Shown here: positions 30,894 through 39,358 of the stretch, in pieces
Position numbering within the stretch: the first letter of the stretch is position 1
Layout: each line of letters starts with the position of its first letter
Source: an uncultured Alphaproteobacteria bacterium
Lineage (GTDB): Bacteria > Pseudomonadota > Alphaproteobacteria > HIMB59
Reading direction: 5' to 3'
Assembly: GCA_902557145.1 (NCBI GenBank)
Contig: CACDYZ010000003.1
Coordinates: 1 to 64,000 of the forward strand
Length of the DNA: 64,000 nucleotides
The notes under the pieces: model-generated
What the model was told of the DNA's origin: nothing
Seen by the model: the letters and a program-made list of their open reading frames with translations, nothing else
Database searches by the model: none
Made by a program: the position numbers and the translations under genes

Positions 30894-31898
30894 ATGACTA
30901 GTTTCCAAAAAAGAGTTTTTTCTGGCGTTCAACCAACAGGGACGCTGCACTTAGGTAATTACCTGGGTGCTATAAAAAACTTTGTGGAACTTCAAAAAGA
31001 ATTTGAATGTATTTATTGTGTGGTGGACCAACACGCAATCACCGTTGAGCAAAATCCAAAGGAGCTTCGCTCGAACACTCTAGAAGTATTAGCATCGTTT
31101 ATTGCTGCAGGAGTGGATTACAAAAAACAAATTATATTTCAACAATCAAGTGTAGCAGAGCACTCTCAACTCGCTTGGGTGTTTAATTGTGTCAGTCGTA
31201 TTGGTTGGCTGAATAGAATGACACAGTTTAAAGATAAGGCAGGAAAAAATAGAGAAAACGTAAGTGTTGGGTTAATGGTTTACCCTAATTTAATGGCAGC
31301 TGATATTCTTGCATATCTTGCAACGCATGTTCCAGTTGGTGATGATCAAAAACAACATTTAGAATTATCAAGAGATATTGCACAAAAGTTTAATAATGAT
31401 TTTAATGTCGATTTCTTTCCCCTGCCGGAACCATTAATCTATGGCAATGCTACGAGGGTGATGAGTCTACGGGATGGAACTAAAAAAATGTCAAAGTCTG
31501 ATGCTTCCGAGCTTTCCAGAATTTTATTAACTGATAGCGATGATGATATCAGCTCTAAGATAAGAAAAGCGAAGTCTGACTCAGACCTTATTCCAGAAGA
31601 TAAAGACCAATTACAAAATAAACCTGAATGTTTAAACTTAATAAATATTCTGTCTGCTTGTTTGGACCAAAGTATTGAAAAAACTTTAGCGGGCTATGCG
31701 GGTAAAGAGTACTCAAAATTAAAAAACGATCTTGCGGACACTTTAATTCAAGTTGTTGGTCCCGTGAGGAAAGAGATACTCAATCTTCTCGATAACAAGG
31801 ATGAGCTAAATAAGATTTTGCAGGTGGGGAGTGAAAAAGCATCCACAATCGCAGGCCCTATTATCAAGGAAGTCTATAAGATAGTCGGTTTTAGATAA
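30894..31898 (+). CDS. trpS: Tryptophan-tRNA ligase
   Basis: [37 protein letters not shown]. Confidence 0.97.
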   Translation: MTSFQKRVFSGVQPTGTLHLGNYLGAIKNFVELQKEFECIYCVVDQHAITVEQNPKELRSNTLEVLASFIAAGVDYKKQIIFQQSSVAEHSQLAWVFNCVSRIGWLNRMTQFKDKAGKNRENVSVGLMVYPNLMAADILAYLATHVPVGDDQKQHLELSRDIAQKFNNDFNVDFFPLPEPLIYGNATRVMSLRDGTKKMSKSDASELSRILLTDSDDDISSKIRKAKSDSDLIPEDKDQLQNKPECLNLINILSACLDQSIEKTLAGYAGKEYSKLKNDLADTLIQVVGPVRKEILNLLDNKDELNKILQVGSEKASTIAGPIIKEVYKIVGFR

Positions 31899-31943
31899 AC
31901 ACTTAGGCTTGAATTTTCCAATTTTATAGACATATTATTAGCA

Positions 31944-32501
31944 ATGTTTGTACAAACTGAACCGACACCAAACCCAGCAACCTTAAAGTTTTTGCCAGGG
32001 AAAGAGGTGATGACAGATGGAACAATGTTCTATCAAAATCAAGAATCTGCCTCTAACTCTCCATTAGCAATGAACTTATTCAATATTAAAGGTGTGGAGG
32101 GAGTTTTTTTTGGATCGGATTTTATCACTATCACTAAGGGCAATGATAATGATTGGACTCTTATGAAGCCTGCTATCTTAGGCTGTATCATTGAGCACTT
32201 TACAATGAACAAACCTGTCATTTCAGAAAACACAGCATCAACGGAGCATGTCATTGATGAAAACGACAGTGACGTTGTAAAGAAAATTAAAGAACTTCTT
32301 GATAGTAAGGTAAGGCCCGCTGTTGCGATGGACGGTGGAGATATAATTTTCGACAAATATAATGAAGGAATAGTTTTCCTTCAAATGCAAGGAGCCTGTC
32401 AGGGATGTCCTAGCTCTACGGCTACTTTAAAAATGGGAATTGAGAATATGCTAAAGCATTATATTCCTGAAGTCCGTGAAGTACGACCCGTTGAAGCCTA
32501 G
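31944..32501 (+). CDS. nfuA: NifU-like Fe-S carrier protein (NfuA type)
   Basis: MFVQTEPTPNPATLKFLPGK; NifU domain RPAVAMDGGDIIF...MQGACQGCPSSTATLKMGIE. Confidence 0.93.
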   Translation: MFVQTEPTPNPATLKFLPGKEVMTDGTMFYQNQESASNSPLAMNLFNIKGVEGVFFGSDFITITKGNDNDWTLMKPAILGCIIEHFTMNKPVISENTASTEHVIDENDSDVVKKIKELLDSKVRPAVAMDGGDIIFDKYNEGIVFLQMQGACQGCPSSTATLKMGIENMLKHYIPEVREVRPVEA

Positions 32502-33327
32502 TTTTTTTATTTTTTTTTTTGGATTTTTTATAAATTCTTTTCTTAACGCAGGAGAATTTGATAGTTGGGTAGATTTAAATAAATATTACAAAAAAAATAA
32601 TTTTATGCCTGAGAGTTTAACTGAAAAGAACATCGATCACCTTCCCATCATATCTGAATTGCCCAAAGATTTTTCAGACATTCAAGATGTCCCAACAAAG
32701 AAAAAATTATTTTACCTCGTCACACTTCCTATAATTTACAAAACCAATATTTTAATCATGCAAGAAAGAAGAATGGTTGTGAATATAGAAAAAAAGTTTG
32801 CTAGAAAAGAATTAAATGAAAACGAAACCAATGAGGTGATCAGACTATCTAAAAAGTATAAGTTAGATTACAGCGAGATTAACAAAAAATTATTTAAAAA
32901 ACTTAAACAACGCATAAACATTATTCCTATCTCCCTTGCTCTAGGGCAGGCGATTATTGAGAGTGGTTGGGGTCAGTCAAGATTTGCCAGTGAAGGAAAC
33001 GCTCTTTACGGCCAATGGACAACCCGTGAGGATAGAGGAATTATTCCCCAAGACAGAGATGAGGATAAAACTCATGCCGTTTTAAAATTTAATAATTTAT
33101 CTGAGAGCGTTGAAGCTTATATGTTTAATATAAACACACACCCTGCGTATTATAATTTTCGAGTCGTGAGGCATATTGATGAGCGGCTCAAATATACAGA
33201 TCCCATCAGTATGAAGGTGAAATATTTAGCGGCTTACGCTGAAATAGGCGATAAATATGTTGATCAATTAGAACTCATTATTGCTTCAAATAAACTTCAA
33301 GATTTTGATCGGTTCAAAATTAATTAA
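32476..33327 (+). CDS. Bax-like secreted protein with glucosaminidase domain; start may be the TTG at 32491
   Basis: Hydrophobic N-terminus FFIFFFGFFINSFLNA; ALGQAIIESGWGQSRFASEGNALYGQWT. Confidence 0.85.
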   Translation: MKYDPLKPSFFIFFFGFFINSFLNAGEFDSWVDLNKYYKKNNFMPESLTEKNIDHLPIISELPKDFSDIQDVPTKKKLFYLVTLPIIYKTNILIMQERRMVVNIEKKFARKELNENETNEVIRLSKKYKLDYSEINKKLFKKLKQRINIIPISLALGQAIIESGWGQSRFASEGNALYGQWTTREDRGIIPQDRDEDKTHAVLKFNNLSESVEAYMFNINTHPAYYNFRVVRHIDERLKYTDPISMKVKYLAAYAEIGDKYVDQLELIIASNKLQDFDRFKIN

Positions 33328-34321
33328 TTAAATACTGATAACCAAACCAAAAAATACCATTATTAACTTTTGTACAATTAAATCTTAATCTTCCTTTTAC
33401 AGGAAGTCTGTTGAGCTCAATTAATAATTTACTACTAAGGTTTGTTGTTGTTTGATTAAAAGAGCCTTGAAAATCACTGATGAAACAATTGATGTTCGAT
33501 GCGTCTTCTTGAAAGTCTAAAACATATCTTGTAATTGGTTCTATTTGATAAGGATTGCTTGGTTGAATGTCTACGTTATTGAAAGGTAAAACACTGGACG
33601 CATCTTTGATACGATCAATAGATCCATAGTTTTCATTGAGAGGAAATCTAGGAATAAAATACTTTTGATTAATCGAAAAGGCTCCTGAGTGTTGACCAAA
33701 GGCAGCATCAAAATATTGCGACACAACGTTTTGTGCTGTGGAGCTGTTCTCACCAAAAGGATAAGCAAATAAATTAGGAGTAATACCTAAGTTCTCCAAA
33801 ATAAGCTTTTGAGATTTTTCTATTTCGTTCGCTATTTCTAATTCATTAAGAGTGGGTAGACTGGAATGAGAGTGTGTGTGATTTTGAATATCAACACCTC
33901 TATTTAATGCGTCTTTGAGTTGGCCCCAAGACATATAATTTTGCCCACCAATATTTTCTGTATTTAAAAATAAAGTTACGGGTACTTCAAATTTTTCAAA
34001 AACAGGTAAGCCCACTTCATAAAATGATAAGTATGCATCATCGATTGTTATGGAAATAGATTTTTCTTGTAATTTATCTGGAAACAAAAGATCTTTTACT
34101 AAAATGAATTTAAATCCTTGATCCTTTAAATATGTTAAATGACTAACTAATTGTTCTTCTCGAATATTTGTTGAGGGGTACTTAATTTCATCAAAACGGT
34201 GATACATTAAAATGTTATTTGGAATTGTATCATTTACACTTGTTGCATAGGATGTATTTACTGGAATTACAAAATTAAATATAAAAATGACTAATAAAAT
34301 GAAAAATTTTGAGATCGGCAT
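33320..34321 (-). CDS. Secreted polysaccharide deacetylase family protein
   Basis: ILMYHRFDEIKYPSTN; SITIDDAYLSFYEVGLPVFEKFEVPVTLFL; IQNHTHSHSSLP; ORF track starts at 34564, but signal peptide MPISKFFILLVIFIFNFVIPVNTSYA supports start at 34321. Confidence 0.85.
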   Translation of the reverse strand: MPISKFFILLVIFIFNFVIPVNTSYATSVNDTIPNNILMYHRFDEIKYPSTNIREEQLVSHLTYLKDQGFKFILVKDLLFPDKLQEKSISITIDDAYLSFYEVGLPVFEKFEVPVTLFLNTENIGGQNYMSWGQLKDALNRGVDIQNHTHSHSSLPTLNELEIANEIEKSQKLILENLGITPNLFAYPFGENSSTAQNVVSQYFDAAFGQHSGAFSINQKYFIPRFPLNENYGSIDRIKDASSVLPFNNVDIQPSNPYQIEPITRYVLDFQEDASNINCFISDFQGSFNQTTTNLSSKLLIELNRLPVKGRLRFNCTKVNNGIFWFGYQYLIN

Positions 34322-34940
34322 CGATAGTTCTTTATCATACTGTTCTATTACTTTATTTAAAAATGAAAAAATTATTTGGGATAAAACAGTAAAAAGTGAG
34401 TTTGGACATGAAAAAATTTTGTCTAAATTGTTGGCCGACTTAGTAAAAAAAACAAAAATAAAGGCTGAATTCATTAAAAAGTTACACCTCAACAAAGGGC
34501 CAGCGCGCTTTACTGCAATACGAAATTGCCATTCGCTCATGAAAGGCTTTTTTATAAGCCACAAGGTTGAAATAGTGAGCTACTCTATTTTTGAGCATTT
34601 CTTTTTGGGACTTAAAAAGAAACCCACTAAAAGTATCTTGTGTTTAGTAGATACAAATAGAAGAGATTTAGCTATTCAAAAAATTGATACATCTGGCAAG
34701 TTAGTTGGCAAGACAAAGACTTTAAAGATTAATTCAGATCTTATTGAATTATTGAGTCAAGATTATTACCTAATAGGAAATGGGACAGAGAAGCTGAAAG
34801 ATGTTTCTGAATTTAAATTTATTAAAAGTAAAACTTTGTCTGTAACAAAATTAAAATCAAATTATTTTGTGAACAAATATTATAAAAAAAAATCTAATTA
34901 TAAGTTTCCTAAAATTATTTATCCGTACTCTCCTATATAA
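34287..34940 (+). CDS. tsaB: tRNA t6A biosynthesis protein TsaB (start may be the ATG at 34299)
   Basis: IGIDSSLSYCSITLFKNEKIIWDK; GPARFTAIRNCHSLMKGF. Confidence 0.85.
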   Translation: MTNKMKNFEIGIDSSLSYCSITLFKNEKIIWDKTVKSEFGHEKILSKLLADLVKKTKIKAEFIKKLHLNKGPARFTAIRNCHSLMKGFFISHKVEIVSYSIFEHFFLGLKKKPTKSILCLVDTNRRDLAIQKIDTSGKLVGKTKTLKINSDLIELLSQDYYLIGNGTEKLKDVSEFKFIKSKTLSVTKLKSNYFVNKYYKKKSNYKFPKIIYPYSPI

Positions 34941-34944
34941 AAGA

Positions 34945-35409
34945 TTAGAAGTTTAAAAAAGAGTATTTTCTTTCCATGTACTTTTGATGGTAGTCTTCCG
35001 CTGGACAATAGTTTTTAACAGGCTCTATAACTGTTGTGATTTTTTGATTAAATTTGCTTTCATTTAATTTGTCTGTGATCTGTTTAGCTACCTCTAATTG
35101 GGTATCGTCGTAGTAAGCTATAACTGAGCGGTATTGAGAGCCTCGATCTGGCCCTTGTTGATTTAAAGTTGTCGGATCATGGATTTGGTAGAAAAACTCC
35201 ACTAAGTTTTTGTATGAGATTTTTTCTTCATCAAAAGTTAAAAAAACAACTTCAGCATGGTTTGTATTGCCGGTACAAACTTCTTCATATGTAGTTTTAT
35301 CTGTTAAACCTTGAGAATAGCCAACTTGGGTTTCAATGACTCCTTTGATCTCAGAGAATTTTTTTTCTGGTCCCCAAAAACATCCTGCTCCAAATAAAGC
35401 TTTAGACAT
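34945..35409 (-). CDS. msrA: Peptide-methionine (S)-S-oxide reductase
   Basis: ALFGAGCFWGPEKKFSEIKGVIETQVGYSQG; NYCPAEDYHQKY. Confidence 0.96.
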   Translation of the reverse strand: MSKALFGAGCFWGPEKKFSEIKGVIETQVGYSQGLTDKTTYEEVCTGNTNHAEVVFLTFDEEKISYKNLVEFFYQIHDPTTLNQQGPDRGSQYRSVIAYYDDTQLEVAKQITDKLNESKFNQKITTVIEPVKNYCPAEDYHQKYMERKYSFLNF

Positions 35410-35620
35410 TTATTTTACCTTTGAGCTGGGTTCTTTGTGCACTTCTTTGATGAATTCGTTTTCTCCAAATTTCATAACTTTTTCGTTTTATATTATTTTT
35501 CATAATTTTTTTTACATCCCCCTCATTAATTTCATAAATTTTTGTTATATGACTAAAATCAGTTTGATCATCCCATGCCATTTGAATAATGTCACCAATC
35601 TGAGTTTGATTAAATTTCAT
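35402..35620 (-). CDS. DUF2805 / TIGR03643-like small protein
   Basis: MKFNQTQIGDIIQMAWDDQTDFSHITKIYEINEGDVKKIMKNNIKRKSYEIWRKR. Confidence 0.8.
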   Translation of the reverse strand: MKFNQTQIGDIIQMAWDDQTDFSHITKIYEINEGDVKKIMKNNIKRKSYEIWRKRIHQRSAQRTQLKGKINV

Positions 35621-35622
35621 AT

Positions 35623-36534
35623 TTAATGATACAAATCAGGGATGTTTTCAGATCTATAACAGTTTGAGGCATACCCTTGCTCTTGAGTTACGAACTTAAA
35701 CAGTTTTCCCGCATGTGGTTGTCTTTCTGCCTCGATATCATTTAGACCGACAGACGCTGTTGTAATAAAAAGCTCATTTAAATTTTTTCCACCAAACGTA
35801 CAACTTGTTACTTTTGAAACAGGAAGTTGTAATATTAATTTGAGACTGCCTTGTTTATCAAAGCAACAAACTTTGCCACTTCCCCACATTGCAACCCATA
35901 AGTTGCCTTTTTTATCAACTGTCATTCCATCGGGATTTCCATCGATTTTGTTCATGGAAAGAAAAACTTTTTTGTTTATTCCATTACGAGACAAGTCGTT
36001 TATTGAAAAGATATAAATTATTCTTTTTATGGAGTCCGTTACATAACCTACGTTTCTCTCGTAATCAAAAACTGGTCCATTGGAAATAATATAAGAGTTA
36101 TCAGAATAAATTGGTTTTAAATTAGTATCGTGGCATATGACTTTACCCGTCTGAGACTTTTGCTGAATATCCATAGTCGATATCCATATCTGACCATTTA
36201 AATCCACATCTGCATCATTAATTCTATTATTAGGACTTTCAAACTTGATCTTTGTAAGAAATTGTTTTTTTGATAGGGAGGGATGAATAGAAAAAATAGA
36301 GTCGTAAGAGCTCATGATATAATTTTTATTGTCTTGTAAAAGAATATTAGTCACACCGTCAGGTACTGTGTAATGTCGCTCTCCGCTATTCTCTTGATCT
36401 GTTTCAATTATTTTATTTTCATAAATATCCACCCATAGCAACTTGTCATGCCTCCAGTCCCAGATTGGTCTTTGTCCTAAAACACTTTTATAAGATTGAT
36501 GACAAACAGATGGTTGTTCATATTTAATTTTCAC
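35623..36534 (-). CDS. SMP-30/gluconolactonase/LRE-family protein
   Basis: Beta-propeller motifs: RINDADVDLNGQIWISTMD, GNPDGMTVDKKGNLWVAMWGSGKV, VTSCTFGGKNLNELFITTASVGL. Confidence 0.9.
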   Translation of the reverse strand: MKIKYEQPSVCHQSYKSVLGQRPIWDWRHDKLLWVDIYENKIIETDQENSGERHYTVPDGVTNILLQDNKNYIMSSYDSIFSIHPSLSKKQFLTKIKFESPNNRINDADVDLNGQIWISTMDIQQKSQTGKVICHDTNLKPIYSDNSYIISNGPVFDYERNVGYVTDSIKRIIYIFSINDLSRNGINKKVFLSMNKIDGNPDGMTVDKKGNLWVAMWGSGKVCCFDKQGSLKLILQLPVSKVTSCTFGGKNLNELFITTASVGLNDIEAERQPHAGKLFKFVTQEQGYASNCYRSENIPDLYH

Positions 36535-36661
36535 AAATAAGATTATAAACTATATAACTCGAAGAAAAAAGTGGACAAGATATAACTTAGTTTCGATTGT
36601 TATATTTTGTTTTTAATATAGAAATTGCATGTGAACTTTATTTACCTAATAATTTAGGAAA

Positions 36662-37075
36662 TTGATGACTTTTATAATTCCATTTAAATATTTCATTTTT
36701 ATTTCATTACTTATTATTACAGTGAGCTGTGAGACAACTGATGTGGAAGAGAAGGTTATAAAACCAGAGCCCGTCCCTAAAATTATATATACCCCAGAGG
36801 TAGAGGAAACCGTTGAAGAAAATGAAGAAATAGTTGAACATTTCAAAGATATAGAGCTATTTTTAAATAAACCCTTGAACGATTTAATCTTAAAGTATGG
36901 GAAGGCTGATTTTTCAAAGATAGAAAAGATTTATGAATTTCATAGATACAATACTGATAATTGTAGAGTCTTTATACAAAACAAATCATCTGATAAAAAA
37001 ATAATTAATATTACGATTTATAATTATAAAGATAATTCTTTCATCGAAATGTACTCGAAAGATTTATGTACATAA
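36662..37075 (+). CDS. Putative lipoprotein of unknown function
   Basis: N-terminal hydrophobic stretch ending in lipobox-like ITVSC; acidic/proline linker then a compact domain. Confidence 0.65.
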   Translation: MMTFIIPFKYFIFISLLIITVSCETTDVEEKVIKPEPVPKIIYTPEVEETVEENEEIVEHFKDIELFLNKPLNDLILKYGKADFSKIEKIYEFHRYNTDNCRVFIQNKSSDKKIINITIYNYKDNSFIEMYSKDLCT

Positions 37076-37129
37076 ATTTGAAACAGATAATCATTTAACA
37101 AAGGGTAATAAATAATATATTTAATCCTA

Positions 37130-37528
37130 ATGAATATTAAATTTTCAATATTTTTATTATTTATATCCGTTAATTGTTTTGCTCATCACCCTGGAAACAA
37201 GATAGATGCCGAGAAGCCTTATCCTTTGATTAATTTAGAAATTATAAAAGATAAAGTGGATGGATATAATTTATATATTGATTTAGAAAATTTTACATTA
37301 AACCCCTCACAAATTGGAAGTGAAAATCAACCTAATGTGGGATACTTACAATTATTTGTAAATGATATAAAAATTACAAGAGTTTATTCTAACTGGGTGC
37401 ATGTTCCTCAACGCTTTTTTAATCTAAAAGATAATTATATAAAAATTACATTTAATTCAAATCTTTACGATGAATTTACGATAGAGGGAAAGCCTCTTGA
37501 ATATATACTAAAGGTTACTGGCGATTAA
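37130..37528 (+). CDS. Small secreted protein of unknown function
   Basis: Signal peptide MNIKFSIFLLFISVNCFA then HHPGNKIDAEKPYP; no recognised family. Confidence 0.65.
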   Translation: MNIKFSIFLLFISVNCFAHHPGNKIDAEKPYPLINLEIIKDKVDGYNLYIDLENFTLNPSQIGSENQPNVGYLQLFVNDIKITRVYSNWVHVPQRFFNLKDNYIKITFNSNLYDEFTIEGKPLEYILKVTGD

Positions 37529-37580
37529 ATTTTAATAACCCAATTAAGTATAATATGTTCTTTATGAATAATATGAGTTT

Positions 37581-38054
37581 TTATACCTCATAAGGAAGTG
37601 AAGAGTGGTGCAATACTATTTTCAATGAACCGTTTTTAGTTTTTTTATAACCCCAGCTTTTATCAACTTTAACCCGGTCTCCCTTTTTGTCGATCAGTGT
37701 TACCCAGCCCATCCACATGGCGATATTCTCCTCTACAAATGTTGAAGATGTTTCTGATTTAACTTCACGCCAAGATTTAATTCCAAATCCACTATCCAAA
37801 GGGTACTTTGGGTTATTTCCAATAAAATAAGATAAGGCTCCCTCTTTATTTGATCGAAATGTTTGGCTGCCCCCACTAAGGGTTGGTTTAAATAAGACTG
37901 GCCCAAACTCAAACCCATATAGCTGATCTAACATTTCATTTGCAACTATTGTAGCATCATCAATGCCTGATTTTTCATAGGCTTTTGAAATTGATATCAT
38001 ACCATTGCCCCAAGCTACACGCGCATCAGCTAATTCATTTTCATTGATTGTCAT
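37581..38054 (-). CDS. Conserved-looking hypothetical protein, possibly NTF2/SnoaL-like fold
   Basis: 157-aa ORF with balanced composition (WREVKSETSSTFVEENIAMWMGWVTLIDKKGDRVKVDKSWGYKKTKNGSLKIVLHHSSLPY). Confidence 0.6.
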   Translation of the reverse strand: MTINENELADARVAWGNGMISISKAYEKSGIDDATIVANEMLDQLYGFEFGPVLFKPTLSGGSQTFRSNKEGALSYFIGNNPKYPLDSGFGIKSWREVKSETSSTFVEENIAMWMGWVTLIDKKGDRVKVDKSWGYKKTKNGSLKIVLHHSSLPYEV

Positions 38055-38093
38055 TTAATGTGAGCCATTTCATATATTAAAAAATTTTTTTCT

Positions 38094-38993
38094 TTATTTA
38101 ACACGATTGACAATAAAGTTTACAAGACTTGACATGTATAGCAAGGCCTCCTTATTTGTACCAAAGAATTTTTCCATTGTTTTGTAATTTTTATTTTGTA
38201 TCTGTTTTAAATATTTCGAGCATTCTATACGACTAAGTTTATAAGCAATACTCGCTTTTTTTGAATCTTTTTTAATTTTTTTACCAACTTCACGTTCATT
38301 GCCCCATCTATCTAACATATCATCTGTAACTTGAAAAATTTTTCCAATGGTATTACCAATAATTTTTAGTTCTCTCTTCTTACTCACATTCAAATTTTTT
38401 ACGTTTAAAAGAAGATTGAAGCACAAACTAAATAGAGCACCTGTTTTTAAAAGATACATCTCCTCTATTTGTTTTATAGTAGAATTTTTTTTCATATAAA
38501 TATCTAAGGATTGTCCTGCTATTAAGCCTTCCATGCCATTAGCTTTAGAGAGCATCTCAATTGAGTTTACTTTTTGACTAGCAGAAAGGTATTTTGACTC
38601 TGCTAGAGTTTTGACTGATAAGACCTGGAACATATCTCCAGCTAAGACAGCAGTGGCCTCATCAAATTTTTTGTGAACAGTTAGCCTTCCTCTTCTATAG
38701 TCGTCGTTATCCATAGAGGGCAAATCATCATGAATTAAAGAATGAAGATGAACACACTCAATTGAGAGGGCAAAGTCATCTAATAGGTTAGGCTTAATAT
38801 TTAAAAATGAACCCATATAATAAAGCAAGAAAGGTCTGATCCTTTTTCCCCCAGTTTTGGCAAAATAAAGCAAAGCCTTTTTGATGCGTTTATCAGGTGA
38901 CTTTAATTTTTCAATGTGTCGGAGGAGCTTTTTATCAAAATTAAGAGAAAATGCTTTAATTTGTGTTTCGTCAAAGGTTGCACTTATTTTCAT
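38094..38993 (-). CDS. ispA: Polyprenyl diphosphate synthase (farnesyl- or geranylgeranyl-diphosphate synthase)
   Basis: FARM LHSLIHDDLPSMDNDDYRRG; SARM-equivalent FQVTDDMLDRWG; GKRIRPFL. Confidence 0.92.
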   Translation of the reverse strand: MKISATFDETQIKAFSLNFDKKLLRHIEKLKSPDKRIKKALLYFAKTGGKRIRPFLLYYMGSFLNIKPNLLDDFALSIECVHLHSLIHDDLPSMDNDDYRRGRLTVHKKFDEATAVLAGDMFQVLSVKTLAESKYLSASQKVNSIEMLSKANGMEGLIAGQSLDIYMKKNSTIKQIEEMYLLKTGALFSLCFNLLLNVKNLNVSKKRELKIIGNTIGKIFQVTDDMLDRWGNEREVGKKIKKDSKKASIAYKLSRIECSKYLKQIQNKNYKTMEKFFGTNKEALLYMSSLVNFIVNRVK

Positions 38994-38997
38994 GTAC

Positions 38998-39207
38998 TTA
39001 CAAGTTATCTAAATAATGTGACGTGTGATTATCAAAAATGAATATAATGACTCCAATAAAAACCAGATAAATAATTAAATTAACGGTTTTCTTAGTTTTT
39101 TTGTTATTTATGTAGCTTTTGTTGAATTTCAGCAATATCCATAACAATAGTGTGGATAAAAAGAATAAAAACCCATTAAACAGTACACTATCTTGAAAAA
39201 TAGCCAT
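38998..39207 (-). CDS. Small two-TM membrane protein of unknown function
   Basis: MAIFQDSVLFNGFLFFLSTLLLWILLKF...VNLIIYLVFIGVIIFIFD; upstream of ispA. Confidence 0.5.
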   Translation of the reverse strand: MAIFQDSVLFNGFLFFLSTLLLWILLKFNKSYINNKKTKKTVNLIIYLVFIGVIIFIFDNHTSHYLDNL

Positions 39208-39280
39208 TTTTTTACCCACTATACTCCCAAAATATATTAATAAAAGTCATATTAAGTATTTTTTTTTTGCAATTAATACC

Positions 39281-39286
39281 TATAAT
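39281..39286 (+). promoter_or_regulatory. Candidate -10 hexamer TATAAT of the proteorhodopsin promoter
   Basis: Perfect TATAAT 73 nt upstream of the proteorhodopsin ATG; T10 tract at 39259-39268 upstream; no clear -35. Confidence 0.5.
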
Positions 39287-39301
39287 CCGTTCAAATTAAC
39301 A

Positions 39302-39342
39302 AATCCTAACTTTTAGGATTCTGTTATAAGTTTTAGAACTTA
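39302..39342 (+). promoter_or_regulatory. Two consecutive hairpins in the proteorhodopsin 5' leader
   Basis: AATCCTAA-CTT-TTAGGATT (39302-39320) and TAAGTT-TTAG-AACTTA (39327-39342), then AAGGAG and ATG. Confidence 0.65.
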
Positions 39343-39358
39343 AGAAAAGGAGTACTCA

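Noticed and set aside
32039-32356. 105-aa minus-strand ORF
   Set aside because: Antisense to nfuA with Ser/Ile-rich composition typical of a spurious complement ORF.
34322-34564. N-terminal extension of the deacetylase ORF given in the track
   Set aside because: The extra 81 residues precede a clear signal peptide and would be fully antisense to tsaB; start revised to 34321.
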